The notes below the pieces were generated by a model that was not told where the DNA came from, made no database searches, and was given only the letters and a program-made list of their open reading frames with translations. Source: Nyssa sinensis (lineage: Eukaryota; Streptophyta; Magnoliopsida; Cornales; Nyssaceae). Taken from it: 64,000 bases of DNA. This document shows, one piece after another, positions 49,540 through 59,984 of the stretch. Made by a program: the position numbers and the translations under genes. The stretch spans positions 28,765,344 through 28,829,343 of the forward strand of contig CM018051.1 of NCBI GenBank assembly GCA_008638375.1. The letters are read 5' to 3'. How positions within the stretch are numbered: the stretch's first letter is position 1; every line of letters begins with the position of its first letter.

Positions 49540-50270
49540 TAATCTGTTCTGATCTGTTCTGTTGGTTTGTCTGACCCGTTCTGTCTGATCTGTCCTGACC
49601 TGTTCTGTTGATCTGTCTGACCTGTTCTGTTTGATCTGTCCTGACCTGTTCTGTTTGATCCGTCTGACCGGTTGTGTTTGATCTGTCTGACCTGTTGTGT
49701 TTGATCTGTCTGACCTGTTCTGTTTGATCTGTCCTAACCTGTTCTGTTTGATCTGTCTGACCTGTTCTGTTTGATCTGTCCTGACCTGTTCCGTTTGATC
49801 TGCCTGATCTGTTCCGTCCTGATTTGTTATGTCTGATCTGTTCCGTCCTGATCCGTTCTGTTTTGTTATGTCTGATCTGTTCCGTCCTAATCCGTCCTGA
49901 TTTGTTATGTCTGATCTGTTCCGTCCTGATCCGTTCTGTTTTGTTATGTTTGATCTGTTCCGTCCTGATCCGTCCTGATTTGTTATGTCTGATCTGTTCC
50001 GTCCTGATCCGTTCTGTTTCGTTATGTCTGATCTGTTCCGTCCTGATCCGTCCTGATTTGTTATGTCTGATCTGTTCCGTCCTGATCCGTCCTGATTTGT
50101 TATGTCTGATCTGTTCCGTCCTGATTCGTTCTGTTTCGTTATGTCTGATCTGTTCCGTCCTGATCCGTCCTGATTTGTTATGTCTGATCTGTTCCGTCCT
50201 GATCCGTCCTGATTTGTTATGTCTGATCTGTTCCGTCCTGATCCGTCCTAATTTGTTATGTCTGATCTCC
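49540..50270. repeat. Expanded 39-bp tandem repeat in S-D
   Basis: Units with TGATCTGTTCCGTCCTGATC and CGTCCTGATTTGTTATGTC repeat with a 39-bp period from about 49800, after shorter 24-30 bp variants. The period is a multiple of three, so long frames stay open on both strands (13-residue repeats); these are not genes. Confidence 0.9.
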
Positions 50271-50279
50271 TGATTGATA

Positions 50280-50560
50280 TTGTACCAGTTTGTTCCGTCC
50301 TGTTCAATTCCGATATGTCTTGTTCTGATAGATGTATTGTTCCGTTTTGTTCTGACATGTTCAGTTTCGATATGTCTTAATCTGATTGATGTATTGTTTC
50401 GTTTTGTTCCGTCATGTTCAGTTCCGATATGACTTGTCCTGATTGATATTGTTTCATTTTGTCCCGTTATGTTCAGTTCTGATATGACTCGTCCTGATTG
50501 ATGTTGATTCGTTTCGTTCCGTTGATGATATACTTGTATCCTTGATTGATATACTGTTTC
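50280..50560. repeat. 55-57 bp tandem repeat in S-D
   Basis: Reverse complement of the 1-442 block of S-A, with units around GTTCAGTTCCGATATGACTTG. About five units. Confidence 0.85.
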
Positions 50561-51688
50561 CACCCAGTTCTGTCTTGTTTCGTTCCGTTGATGATATACC
50601 TGTATCTCTGGTTGACATATTGTTTCCGCTCCGTTCTGTTATGTTCCGTTTTGTTTTATTCTGATTTGTCAAGTTTTATTCCGTTCTGTTTGGTTATGAC
50701 TTGTTATGTTCTGTTCCGTTCCGTTCTATTATGTTTTATTGTGATCCGTTCTGACCTGTTCTATTTCGACCCGTTTTATTCTGACCCGTTCTATTCTGTC
50801 CTGTTTGTCTCTGATTGATATATTGGCATCATTTACTATTCTGTTCTGATTTGTTGTGCTTTGTTTCGTCCTGTTCTGATTTGTTATGTCCTGCTCTGCT
50901 CGGTTCTGCTTCGTCCTGACCTGTTGTGTTCTGTTCTGTACGGTTATACTTGATATGGTCTGTTATGTTCTGTCTGTCCCGATCTGTTGTTTTCTTTTGT
51001 TCAGTTCTGCTTTATTCTACTGAAACTGCATTTAAAGTAGATTCATAAAACTGCTATTTTAGAAACAACTGAACTACCCTTGTGCTTTGTAAACAACAAT
51101 GGTTTAAAACCCATGACAGGGAACCTGTGTTACTCATTGGGCTTTTCGAAGCTCACCCCATTCCCTAACATTTTTCAGGAATGATATCTGTTGGATCTGA
51201 TGGCACTGATCCGTGGAGACTGGATTACTGAGGATTGATTCTGTTTAATCAGGTGAGTGATGTAATACGACTGACTTGACTGATATGTACTAAATATAGA
51301 CATGGCTCATGGATTTAAACGGTACTCTAGAGATTATAGCTCTGCTTTGTTATTATATGTCAGATTATAGATATGCTCTGAGGTTAAAATTGTTAGCTGT
51401 TGGATTTTAGACTAGCTCTGTGGTACATAACCTTACGGTGAATACATGAGTTGCATTCCCCTGACAAAAGAAAAAGTTTTAAATTCCGCTGCATCTGACC
51501 CTACAGTCGGAGTGCAATTCACTGAAAAGTTCAGAAATTGCCTTCGGTTGGTCGCGTGGCGACTGACTGGCATCACGTCCTCGACATCCGCGTAGGGTGG
51601 GGTTCGGGATGTGACAGAAATAAAATGGAAAGAAAGGAACTGCATGTGGGTCATGTGTGGTGGCAACATGCGGTGCATGTGTGTGTTA

Positions 51689-51805
51689 GGTGGCAAGGCC
51701 ACCGACTGAAAATCAGTCAAGAGAAAGCTATGTGTGAGGTGTCGTTTGTGTGTGTGTGCTGTCACCGCGACTACAGGTGGCAAAAGCCACCGACTACTGA
51801 GTCGG
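51689..51805 (+). other. Duplicated double hairpin in the H2 LTR
   Basis: First pair: GGTGGC/GCCACC over AAG (51689-51703), then directly GACTGA/TCAGTC over AAA (51704-51718). Second pair 87 bp on: GGTGGC/GCCACC over AAAA (51776-51791), then GACT/AGTC extended to CCGACT/AGTCGG (51790-51805). Sequences between are not repeated. No counterpart was seen in H1. Confidence 0.5.
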
Positions 51806-54399
51806 TTGGATAATTAGAAAGGAAGAGAGAGTTAGAAAGAGATTGAAAATGTGAGAGAAACTGAATCGCAAGAAAGGAAGAAGCAGGAATAGAGAGAGAG
51901 AGAAAGAAAGAAAACGAATTTTTGGAAAAGGGTTGAGAAAATCTACAAACAGGTATATTCCTGATTTAAATTATGTTCATTTATATTTTTAATAGGTGTC
52001 GTTGCTGTTGGAGTTGATGAGAATCCGAAATAGAAAAGAAAAACAAGAAAAACCAGAACTGGGTTACGGTTGGCAATGGTGATTAAACATAGGCGAAACC
52101 AAATGAAAATTTAAACCACGATATGAGTAATACACTGCCCCAAGATTCCAAAACGCTTTGAATCAGTTTAAATGGTCAAGAAATGGCCATTCCGTGGCCA
52201 GTTATTCCCTCACCGGTGCAACGCCGGAAACTGGGAATGGGTGCGTGAAACCGGTGATGTTGGAGGTTAAAACCAGTCCTAAAATGTTCCTTACAATTTT
52301 AGAATTCATTGGGAAGAAAAACAGTAGATTTTGGACGTGAAATCGCTAAGATCCGTAGGGAATTTCACTGTTCCGGCGACCGTGGCCGGAAAACCCACCG
52401 GAGAAGACGACCGGACTATCGGGGGCTTCTTCGGGTTAGGATGAGACCGGGTCTGGGTCGGGTCGGGTTGAGATCCGACCGACTGCAATACAGGTACCAA
52501 CACTGTGTCGTTTTGAATGTAAATTTAAAATAATTTGGGCTTGTTTGGTTACGGATATAAGGGATTGGAATTGGGTTGGGGTTGTCCAAACCGTGGATAA
52601 GGTGAGAGAATTGGATATCTCAATCCGGTTCTCTGAAGTTAACTGAACCGGTTGGTTCACAGTGGAATGGAACCGGTTTAGGGTTTCTGGTTCTGAACCA
52701 ACTGGTTCAGACCGCAACTCTGCATAGTTACATTTTGACCCCGAAAGTTATAGATAATTCCACTAAGGCCCAACAGAGAAATGTTATTTTACAAAAATAC
52801 CCCTGACTCAAAAGTGGGTCAAACGAGGTCCAAATAGGGCAAATGAATAGTCAATTTTTACTATCTCGGATGCTCTAAGTCCAATGGTGAGGTCCGTTTC
52901 ATGAGACGGGGCCCCAAAAGATAAAGACATGTAAAAATGACCAAAATACCCTTGCTTCGAAAGTGAGCCAAATGGACTTCAATTGAATTAAATAACTAGT
53001 GAATTTTTATTATTCTGAACCTTCCAAATCTATTGGTAATGTCAAAATTATGAAAAGGGGTTCCGAGAACAACAGACATATAAAAGTCTAAATAAGTATT
53101 AGAAATACTGATCATAGCAAGGCATAGAATTTGGTGAATAGAAATTATTCTGAAACGTATTTACTGATATATAGGGAACTCAACGGGAAAAGGCAAACCT
53201 ACAGGAGATTGATTTAGCGACGCATTAGAGGTAAGTAGATACCCTTTCTCTTCCATGTGGTGTTATCAAGCCAAGTTCATTCTTTTACTGCCAAACTTGT
53301 ACTCCTGAGCGTATCTGGTGTTATTGTCTCCACAATGTGATATTGTTCTATCTGGTGGACATTGATTTATTGTTGTACTATTGCTATCATGTTGAACCGT
53401 GCTTTGAAAGGCCTATTGTTATGTTTCCATTGAATTGATGATATTCCATTTTTATATACTCCTATGGAATCATTTATGATCATGAAATGTTTATGTATGC
53501 TGGATTTGCGCTCAGTCACAATATCCATCCGATGCTTTTAAATACACTGAAGACCTTCGGGTCGAGTCCGTGAACGGACATATGGCCATACACTGGAATG
53601 CACTGAAGGGGGTAAACCGGGCCCCCAAGGACCGAGGGCATATCAAGCCCTGACATAGAACAAAAGCATCTCTTATACGATTGTTCGACTATAACTGTTG
53701 AATTACCTTATTCTTGTGATTATCTTGTATTGCGAGATATTCCTTTATTGATCTATTTGTGATCGGTTTATTGTGGCAGCACGTTTATATTGATATATTG
53801 TTGTTAAGAGTTTCATGTTGATGTTATGTCCCTTACTCCTAATTGTACATTGTGTTCTATTGGTTATTGGCCCTCATGGCAACTGTTCCCATTGGCTATC
53901 ATAGCATCTTATTTCTTATGATTGGCTATCATATTCTTGTTCTTGGATTCATATTCTTTTATGATCCTCGATACCAGTGTCGGAGATCTGTATTTACTTG
54001 CTGGGCTCTTGTAGCTCATTCCACCCTCCTCACCCCCATTTCAGGTACTGACGCCGCGAGACCCCGGTAGGAGTCTGAGAGCGTAGGAGGACATTTTGAA
54101 GAACTGTACTAGTCTATGTTTAGTTCTCCCATGTACTCACCACCCACGGGTGCTGGTTACGTATGGTTCTTATTTTGTTTAACTGTAGAACCATATTATG
54201 TATTGTAAAGACTTTCGCTGACATTGTGTATTGAAAGACTTCCGCTGATTATAGACATTGATAAGACTTCCGCTGTTATTGTTTTAATGTTTAGTACTTT
54301 GCATATTAGTACTATAATACAGGAATGTAAAAAGTAGGGACGGCCTTCGGGTCGGCCCGCGACACGAGATCCGCGTAGGGTAGGTTTCGGGTCATGACA

Positions 54400-54940
54400 T
54401 AATATATTTACACATACTAAACATTCACAGTGTTGCCGACACACACATCTAGCACACACTTGATTTCTTTTATTCCCCCATTTGCATGTATTACATGCTT
54501 ATGTATATATATAATAATTTTTATTATATATATACACACTTATACTAATACATTTATTATTATTATTATTATTATTTTTATATATTTTAACAAACTTAAT
54601 TTCAAATAAATATTTTTATTTTATTTATTTATTTTATAAACACATATGTATAATTTTATATACATACATATTATAACATATTATAACAACATATATATAT
54701 ATATATTTATATATATATATATCCATACCACTAGTGTATATATATATACACACGTATATTTATATGAATATAAATATGTGTACGTATACACGTATTTACG
54801 TATTCACGCATTTTCATATAATCGATTCTTTAATCAATGATCCCGGTATATTTGGTAATTTCATAGTTTATTTAAACTATAAAATTCGAGTCTCGTAATG
54901 TAAGTCAAATTGCTCAATCATTTTGGGTCGGGGTATTACA
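54400..54940 (-). mobile_element. Remnant of another reverse LTR start
   Basis: Ends ...TTTTGGGTCGGGGTATTACA at 54940, the inverted TGTAATACCCCGACCC head of an LTR, different from the S' head at 55507. The stretch is AT-rich with (ATT)n and (TA)n. Its 3' end is not found and was probably lost with the deletion left of H2. It appears to be the DNA into which H2 inserted. Confidence 0.45.
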
Positions 54941-55512
54941 ACCCATATAAGCCCAGCATTTAAAACCCATTTGACAATGTAAAATCTCCCTCTTCGCAAC
55001 CCATAACTTTTGTGCCGCCCTTTTTTGTCACATACTTCCAGTAGCTTCTTGGAAGCTTTAATATATAATATATTTTTATAGATTATCTATTATATTTTAC
55101 CGCCTTTGGGTCTCCACTAATTTATTTTATTTGCATAATTATTTTGCGGTATCAACTTATATTCTATTCTTATAATTATTTATTCATATTGGCCCCGTAT
55201 CGTCCATTTGGCATCAATTGACCGAGTCGTCCATTTCCCGGCCTATATTATTTTTTTATCCATATTAATTCCATAATTAATTTCCATATGAGTTCCATAC
55301 TGTAAATTTTGGCATTAACTTGATTTATTTGGCTCGGGTAACTAGATTATCCATCTTTTGGGCGTACTCCATTTTATTATTATTATTATTATTTTTATTT
55401 TTATTATATATATATATATATATATATTTTGGCTATTTCAAATTATTAATGTCACAGAACCTCCATTTTTATCGAAATGGATCATGTCAAATTTTCGGGG
55501 TATTACACCTAC

Positions 55513-58190
55513 TGTTGCCCAACTGATGGAAATCTTATGCAATTAGACCCCTGGAAAAATAATTAAATAATTAATTTAATTATTTAATAAATAAAGTTAA
55601 ATTACTATTTTGCCCTTGGGTCATAAATAGAGCAAATGAAGTCCAAATTAAACATATGAATAGTGTATTCTTAATATTTTGGACATTCTGAGACTAATGG
55701 AGGGGTCCGTTTTGCGAGACGGGGTCCCGAAAAATAAAGATACGTAAAGGGGTAAATGACCAAAATACCCTTTGTTCAAAATTAACAAGTTATTAGTGTA
55801 TTCTTACTATCTCGGACCTTCTGAGTTCAATGGTGAGGTCCACGACTCGAGATGAGGTCCCAAACATAAAGACACGTAAGGGGATAAAATGACCAAATTA
55901 CCCCTAGTACCTCAAAAGTCAAATTAAAAGCAGGGAAGGTCTAAATTGACTTTCTTTGACATCCCGGACTCAATAATGGAGTCCGAATTACGAAACGAAG
56001 TACTTAAAAATGAGACACGTAAAACGATAAATGACCATTTTGTCCTTTTACATATGACAGTCCGAATTAAATGTTAGGAAAGCCTAAACCGACTTTCTTG
56101 GACACTCCGGACTCAATGGTAGAGTCTATTCGACCAAAGGAAATGTCTAAAATAAAAAGACATAAAATTTGTTGAATAGCATCTGTCAGATGACTATAAA
56201 TTAAAGTGATGCCAAAATACTAATCTAAGGCGTATACGAGGAAAGGAAATACAAAAAGACACGACATGTAAACATATGAAATAAATAAATTTAATTTAAA
56301 GTTAATGGAGCTACCAGAAGAGTATAAATGGAAATAAATTCAATTTCTAACACATTAAATTGTGTCATAGGTCAAGAGTACGAGTTAAGTTAAGTACAGA
56401 TGAATTTATGAAATCGTTTTAGGATCTAATACGATTTAAGCATAAGTTAAGGAATATCGAGATGATATTACAATGAATGTGAAGTTGATGAGATGTTTAT
56501 GAATTGTTCTTGGGAACTACAAGGAAAGTGGGAAAGCGCATTATTAGCACTAACCCTAAAGGACCAAAGTGAGTAACCCTGTATTTGAAGTGGAGATTTA
56601 ACTCCATGGATTTGAAAAGGTTTTAAATGCAAAGATATGAAGTGTTTGAAATTTCGAATTCAGTATTTACATGATTCAGTTAAATTGTTCTGTTTTTATA
56701 AACTCTATTATGACATGCTTAGTGAATGGTTTCTGTCATAGTTTTCTTAAAACATATTTCAGCATGTCTAAAGTTTTAAATGCCAAATTATGTAAAGTGT
56801 TCTAAATTTGTTTATATCAAGCATTTAAAGGATTTGTTATGAAATTATGTACATGATGTTTTAAATGTTCATGAGAAGCACGTATTTGAAGAAATCATGT
56901 ATTAAATGTATTTGAATGTAAGAAAAATTGTGCCTAAGCACCATGGTTTTTGGTTGGGTTGTATGGAACTCAGCCGACTTTCTAAATAACAGATTTTTGG
57001 GTTGTACGGAACTCAATTAATCTGTAAACATATGATGGATTTTTGGGTTGTACGGAACTCAATTAATCTATAAAAACAAGATGGGATTTCGGGTTGCACG
57101 AAACTCAATTGACTGTCAAAATGCCAGGTAGCAGGATTTAATCCCCCAGGCATGAGATATCTCCATTTATAAGTAATATGAGAGTCCGGTTCGCAACGGA
57201 TTCCACTAATGGAAGTGATAAGATGACAAATGGTTTGAAAATGGAAGCAGGTTCTACCCTCATTTTCAATATGCATATATTTTGAGTTTTATATACTCTA
57301 TTTAAGAAACACATGATATGTTATATGTTTTGAAGTTCCGATGTATAAGTTTAGCTTGAATACTTTAAATGTTTCAAAGCTACATGTTTTAAGGAATGCA
57401 TATATTCTGTATTCAAAGTATACGAACAATTGGCAGTGATTATTTTACAAACTCTTATGTACTAAACCACTGCTAATTGAAAACCCCATGACGAATACTG
57501 GAATTGCTCACAAGCTTAGATTAGCTTACCCGGACTTTGTTCGGACCCCCCTTTCAGGTGATTCACAGCAGACAGAGTCTCGAGGACGATGGTGATGAGT
57601 CTAGCTGTTTTTGGGAAGATATTTTTAAGTAGTTTCTTTGAGGAACCTATGAACCCTAGTAGTACATTTTGTATTAGTAAACAATGTAAGACTATGTATT
57701 AAGCCCTCAAGGCAACCGAACATGTTTTGTATTAATGTTATAAGTCTTTAAGTTTTAGTTATACTCTAAATGTGTAACCATGTATGCTATGTACGGAGCG
57801 GCAGTATCGGACGGATGTGAGTAAATTTAAAATGAGAAAAGAAAAGAAAAAGTTTTTCACGCTTCCGCAAAACGCATGTTGCACATCTATTCGATACCGT
57901 TGCCTATGTGAGCCTTCGCCCAAAGGTCCCCGGGCCTGAGGGTGGCGGTCGCGATCCGATGATCCGTAGAGGGTGGGTTTCGGGTCGTGACCACATTGGA
58001 GGGTTGCAGCCCCTGAGTGGCTGAAAGATCTCATCCCACATCGCCTGGGGAAGGGAAAACGAGCGTATTCATAAGTGTGGACTGACCCCCATATGGTATG
58101 AGGCCTTTTGGGCGAAAGCCCAAGAACAAAACCGTGAGGGCTGAGACCCAAAGCGGACAATATCATGCCATTGAGGTCAAGGTCGTTACA
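55513..58190 (+). mobile_element. G2 LTR, right part
   Basis: Continues 37734-39330 after removal of S'. It includes CCCCT-type modules (about 55600-56100), the block TTTTTGGGTTGTACGGAACTC repeated near 57000-57060, the GGGGGATTAAATCCTGCTA line in reverse (about 57128) and GGGTTTCGGGTCGTGAC at about 57974. Unlike G1 and G3, the LTR runs about 200 bp past that tail to GTTACA at 58190. Confidence 0.75.
58033..58073 (+). promoter_or_regulatory. snRNA-type USE plus TATA-like motif in the G2 LTR end
   Basis: ATCCCACATCG (58033-58043) fits the plant snRNA upstream sequence element RTCCCACATCG. TATTCATA follows at 58066, 22 nt later, near the 23-24 nt spacing known for Pol III snRNA genes. The second copy (58310-58320 and 58343-58350) has the same spacing. 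Activity is unproven. Confidence 0.4.
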
Positions 58191-58191
58191 G

Positions 58192-58202
58192 TGGTATCAG
58201 AG
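58192..58202 (+). other. Primer-binding site of G2
   Basis: TGGTATCAGAG, one base after the LTR end at 58190; followed by only about 70 bp of internal DNA. Confidence 0.7.
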
Positions 58203-58472
58203 AGCACCCCAGCCGGAAGTGTGCCCGTGAGGGAGGCCCTTCGACGAGGACGTCGAGCCTTGTGAGGGGTGGATGGAGGGTTGCAGCCCCTGAGTGGGTG
58301 AAAGCTCTCATCCCACATCGCTTGGGGAAGGGAAAGCGGGGGTATTCATAAGTGCGGACTGACCCCCATATGGTATGAGGCCTTTTGGGCGAAAGCCCAA
58401 GAACAAAACCGTGAGGGCTGAGACCCAAAGCGGACAATATCATGCCATTGAGGTCAGGGTCGTTACACTGTG

Positions 58473-58794
58473 CATTTATAGATGGACCAAGTGCAAAGAC
58501 TTGTACATTATGGACCAGGCTCCGGAGGCCTGTGCATTTATAGATGGACCAAGTCCAAAGACTTGTACATTATGGACTAGGCTCCGGAGGCTTGTGCATT
58601 TATAGATGGACCGAGTGCAAAGACTTGTACATTATGGACCAGGCTCTGGAGGCCTGTGCATTTATAGATGGACCAAGTGAAAAGACTTGTACATTATGGA
58701 CCAGGCTTTGGAGGCCTGTGCATTTATAGATGGACCAAGTGCAAAGACTTGTACATTATGGACTAGGCTCTAGAGGCCTGTGCATTTATAGATG
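58473..58794. repeat. 62-bp tandem repeat of the Tat 3' region, right half
   Basis: Five units of the same 62-bp repeat as 37376-37733, ending about 30 bp from the integrase stop codon. The repeats are the DNA directly downstream of integrase in the Tat element. Confidence 0.9.
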
Positions 58795-58823
58795 AACATT
58801 CCATGGAAGTAAAAGAAACATCT

Positions 58824-59882
58824 CTATTGATAATACTTCCGTAAGTGTTCCACGTTCCACGGCCTAGGAACAGGCTTCCCAGTCATGTCTTCTAGCCAGT
58901 AGGTGGTAGGCCGAACAACCTTTGTTACTTTGTAGGGGCCTTCCCAGTTTGGTGACAATTTTCCCATAGTGGGATCCTTGGTGTTTTGAAAGTCTCTTCT
59001 TAAGACAAGGTCTCTGACTTGAAAGCTGACCGTCTTGAGTCCTACTTTGGATTTGTCGACCATTCTCCGTTGATAGGCTTCCATCCTGATGCTGGCTTGA
59101 TCCCTTCTTTCTTCAAGCAAATCCAAGTTTTCCATCAGCTGCTGATCATTGGATTCTTGCTCAAAGGCTTCAGTCCTCAGGGTTGGCAGATCGATCTCAA
59201 CCGGAATTACTGCTTCTGTACCATAGGCCAGTGAGAAGGGAGTTTTAGAGGTGGGCTTTCTTCTGGTTGTTCTGTAGGACCAAAGAACTCCAGGGAGTTC
59301 TTCCGCCCACTTCCCTTTGGCCTTTTCCAACCTTTTCTTTAACCCCTCGAGGATCGTTCGGTTGGTGACCTCTGCTTGCCCATTTGCTTGTGGATGGCCT
59401 GGGGAGGCAAAGTGTTGCCTAATGTTGAGGTTTTCACAGAATTTCTTGAAGCTTTTACCCGTGAACTGTGTCCCATTGTCAGAGATAATCACACGTGGTA
59501 TGCCGAACCTGCAAACAATATTTTTCCATGTGAAGCTCTCAACTTCCTTTTCTATGATATGCGTTAGAGCTTCAGCCTCGGCCCACTTAGAGAAGTAGTC
59601 AATGGCTACCAGGAGATACTTCCTGTTCGGTGGTGCCTTTGGTAATGGACCCACGATGTCCATCCCCCACTGAGCAAAGGGCCACGGACTTGGAATCGGG
59701 ATGAGCTCATGATGAGGTTGGTGTTGATATGGGGCAAACCTTTGGCATTTGTCGCACTTCTGGACATACTCCTTAGCCTGCCTTACCATGCTAGGCCAGT
59801 AATAGCCCTGAGATAGAGCTCGGTGAGCTATAGTTCTGCCCCCATTATGATTCCCGCAAATTCCCTCATGTACTTCAGCCAA
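58824..59882 (-). pseudogene. Tat integrase domain (352 codons), cut off from upstream pol
   Basis: Inserts element DNA into the host genome. A zinc-binding HHCC module is visible (H5, H12, C43, C46), then the DDE catalytic core: D75 (in QWGMDIVGP), D134 (in SDNGTQF) and E170 (in NGQAEVTN), with 35 residues between the last two, as expected. The C-terminal part (RVRDLV-like FQVRDLVLRR, NWEGPYKV) is the usual integrase tail and ends WNVEHLRKYYQ. The frame is the same as the RNase H frame, but a TAA at 59895-59897 and a stop at 59985-59987 separate them. The domain itself looks intact. Confidence 0.9.
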
Positions 59883-59984
59883 GACATATTGTGATTATTC
59901 TAGAGTTAAGCATTTTAACAGAGGTTGAGAATACGACCTTCTGTACAGCTTGTTGTTGAGGATTAGGTACCGAGCCGCTCTGAT

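Larger units (their letters stand above)
45747..51616 (+). mobile_element. S-D: complete giant solo LTR, 5870 bp, in the H2 LTR
   Basis: Begins TGTAACACCCCGACTTTGCG and ends GGTTCGGGATGTGACA, with perfect TSD GAAAT (45742-45746, 51617-51621). It is about 900 bp longer than S-B and S-C because of expanded tandem repeats (49540-50560). It is the deepest insertion of the nest and must be younger than H2. Confidence 0.92.
45399..54399 (+). mobile_element. H2 3' LTR, ~3.13 kb, split by S-D
   Basis: Starts TGTAATATCCCGACCCGAG after the polypurine tract and ends GTCATGACA at 54399. Own DNA: 45399-45746 and 51622-54399. It contains the AACCGGTT motifs (about 52645), CCCCT modules and the tail shared with H1. 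Its last 355 bp match the truncated 5' LTR almost exactly, so H2 is recent. Confidence 0.85.
39331..55507 (-). mobile_element. S': reverse S-related LTR inserted in G2
   Basis: Begins TGTCACATCCCACACCCC and ends TTTTCGGGGTATTACA, with perfect TSD CCTAC (39326-39330, 55508-55512). The left part (39331 to about 40885) aligns with the 3' half of S, for example the line matching 720-1070 in S-A. The right part is 54941-55507. The middle is replaced by other insertions and a deletion. It is probably a solo LTR. Confidence 0.75.
37734..58467 (+). mobile_element. G2: family G element in the Tat repeats, with nested insertions
   Basis: Starts TGTAATATCCCGACCC and ends GGGTCGTTACA, with perfect TSD CTGTG (37729-37733, 58468-58472). 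Own DNA: 37734-39330 and 55513-58467. One LTR of about 4.28 kb ends at 58190 and is followed by a PBS and 83 bp of internal DNA, then the last 194 bp of a second LTR. So it is an internally deleted element rather than a solo LTR: most of the internal region and the start of the 3' LTR are gone. Confidence 0.8.
57997..58467 (+). repeat. 194-bp direct repeat: end of G2 LTR and truncated second LTR
   Basis: 57997-58190 and 58274-58467 align without gaps, with about eight differences. The first ends at a PBS; the second ends at the TSD. They are the LTR end and the remnant of the 3' LTR. Confidence 0.85.

Noticed and set aside
49526..50563. 345-codon minus-strand frame with 13-residue repeats, and 149 codons on the other strand
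   Set aside because: Produced by a 39-bp tandem repeat whose period is a multiple of three; both strands stay open, and the other S copies lack it.
57759..58443. Two near-identical minus-strand frames
   Set aside because: They arise from the 194-bp direct repeat at the end of the G2 LTR.
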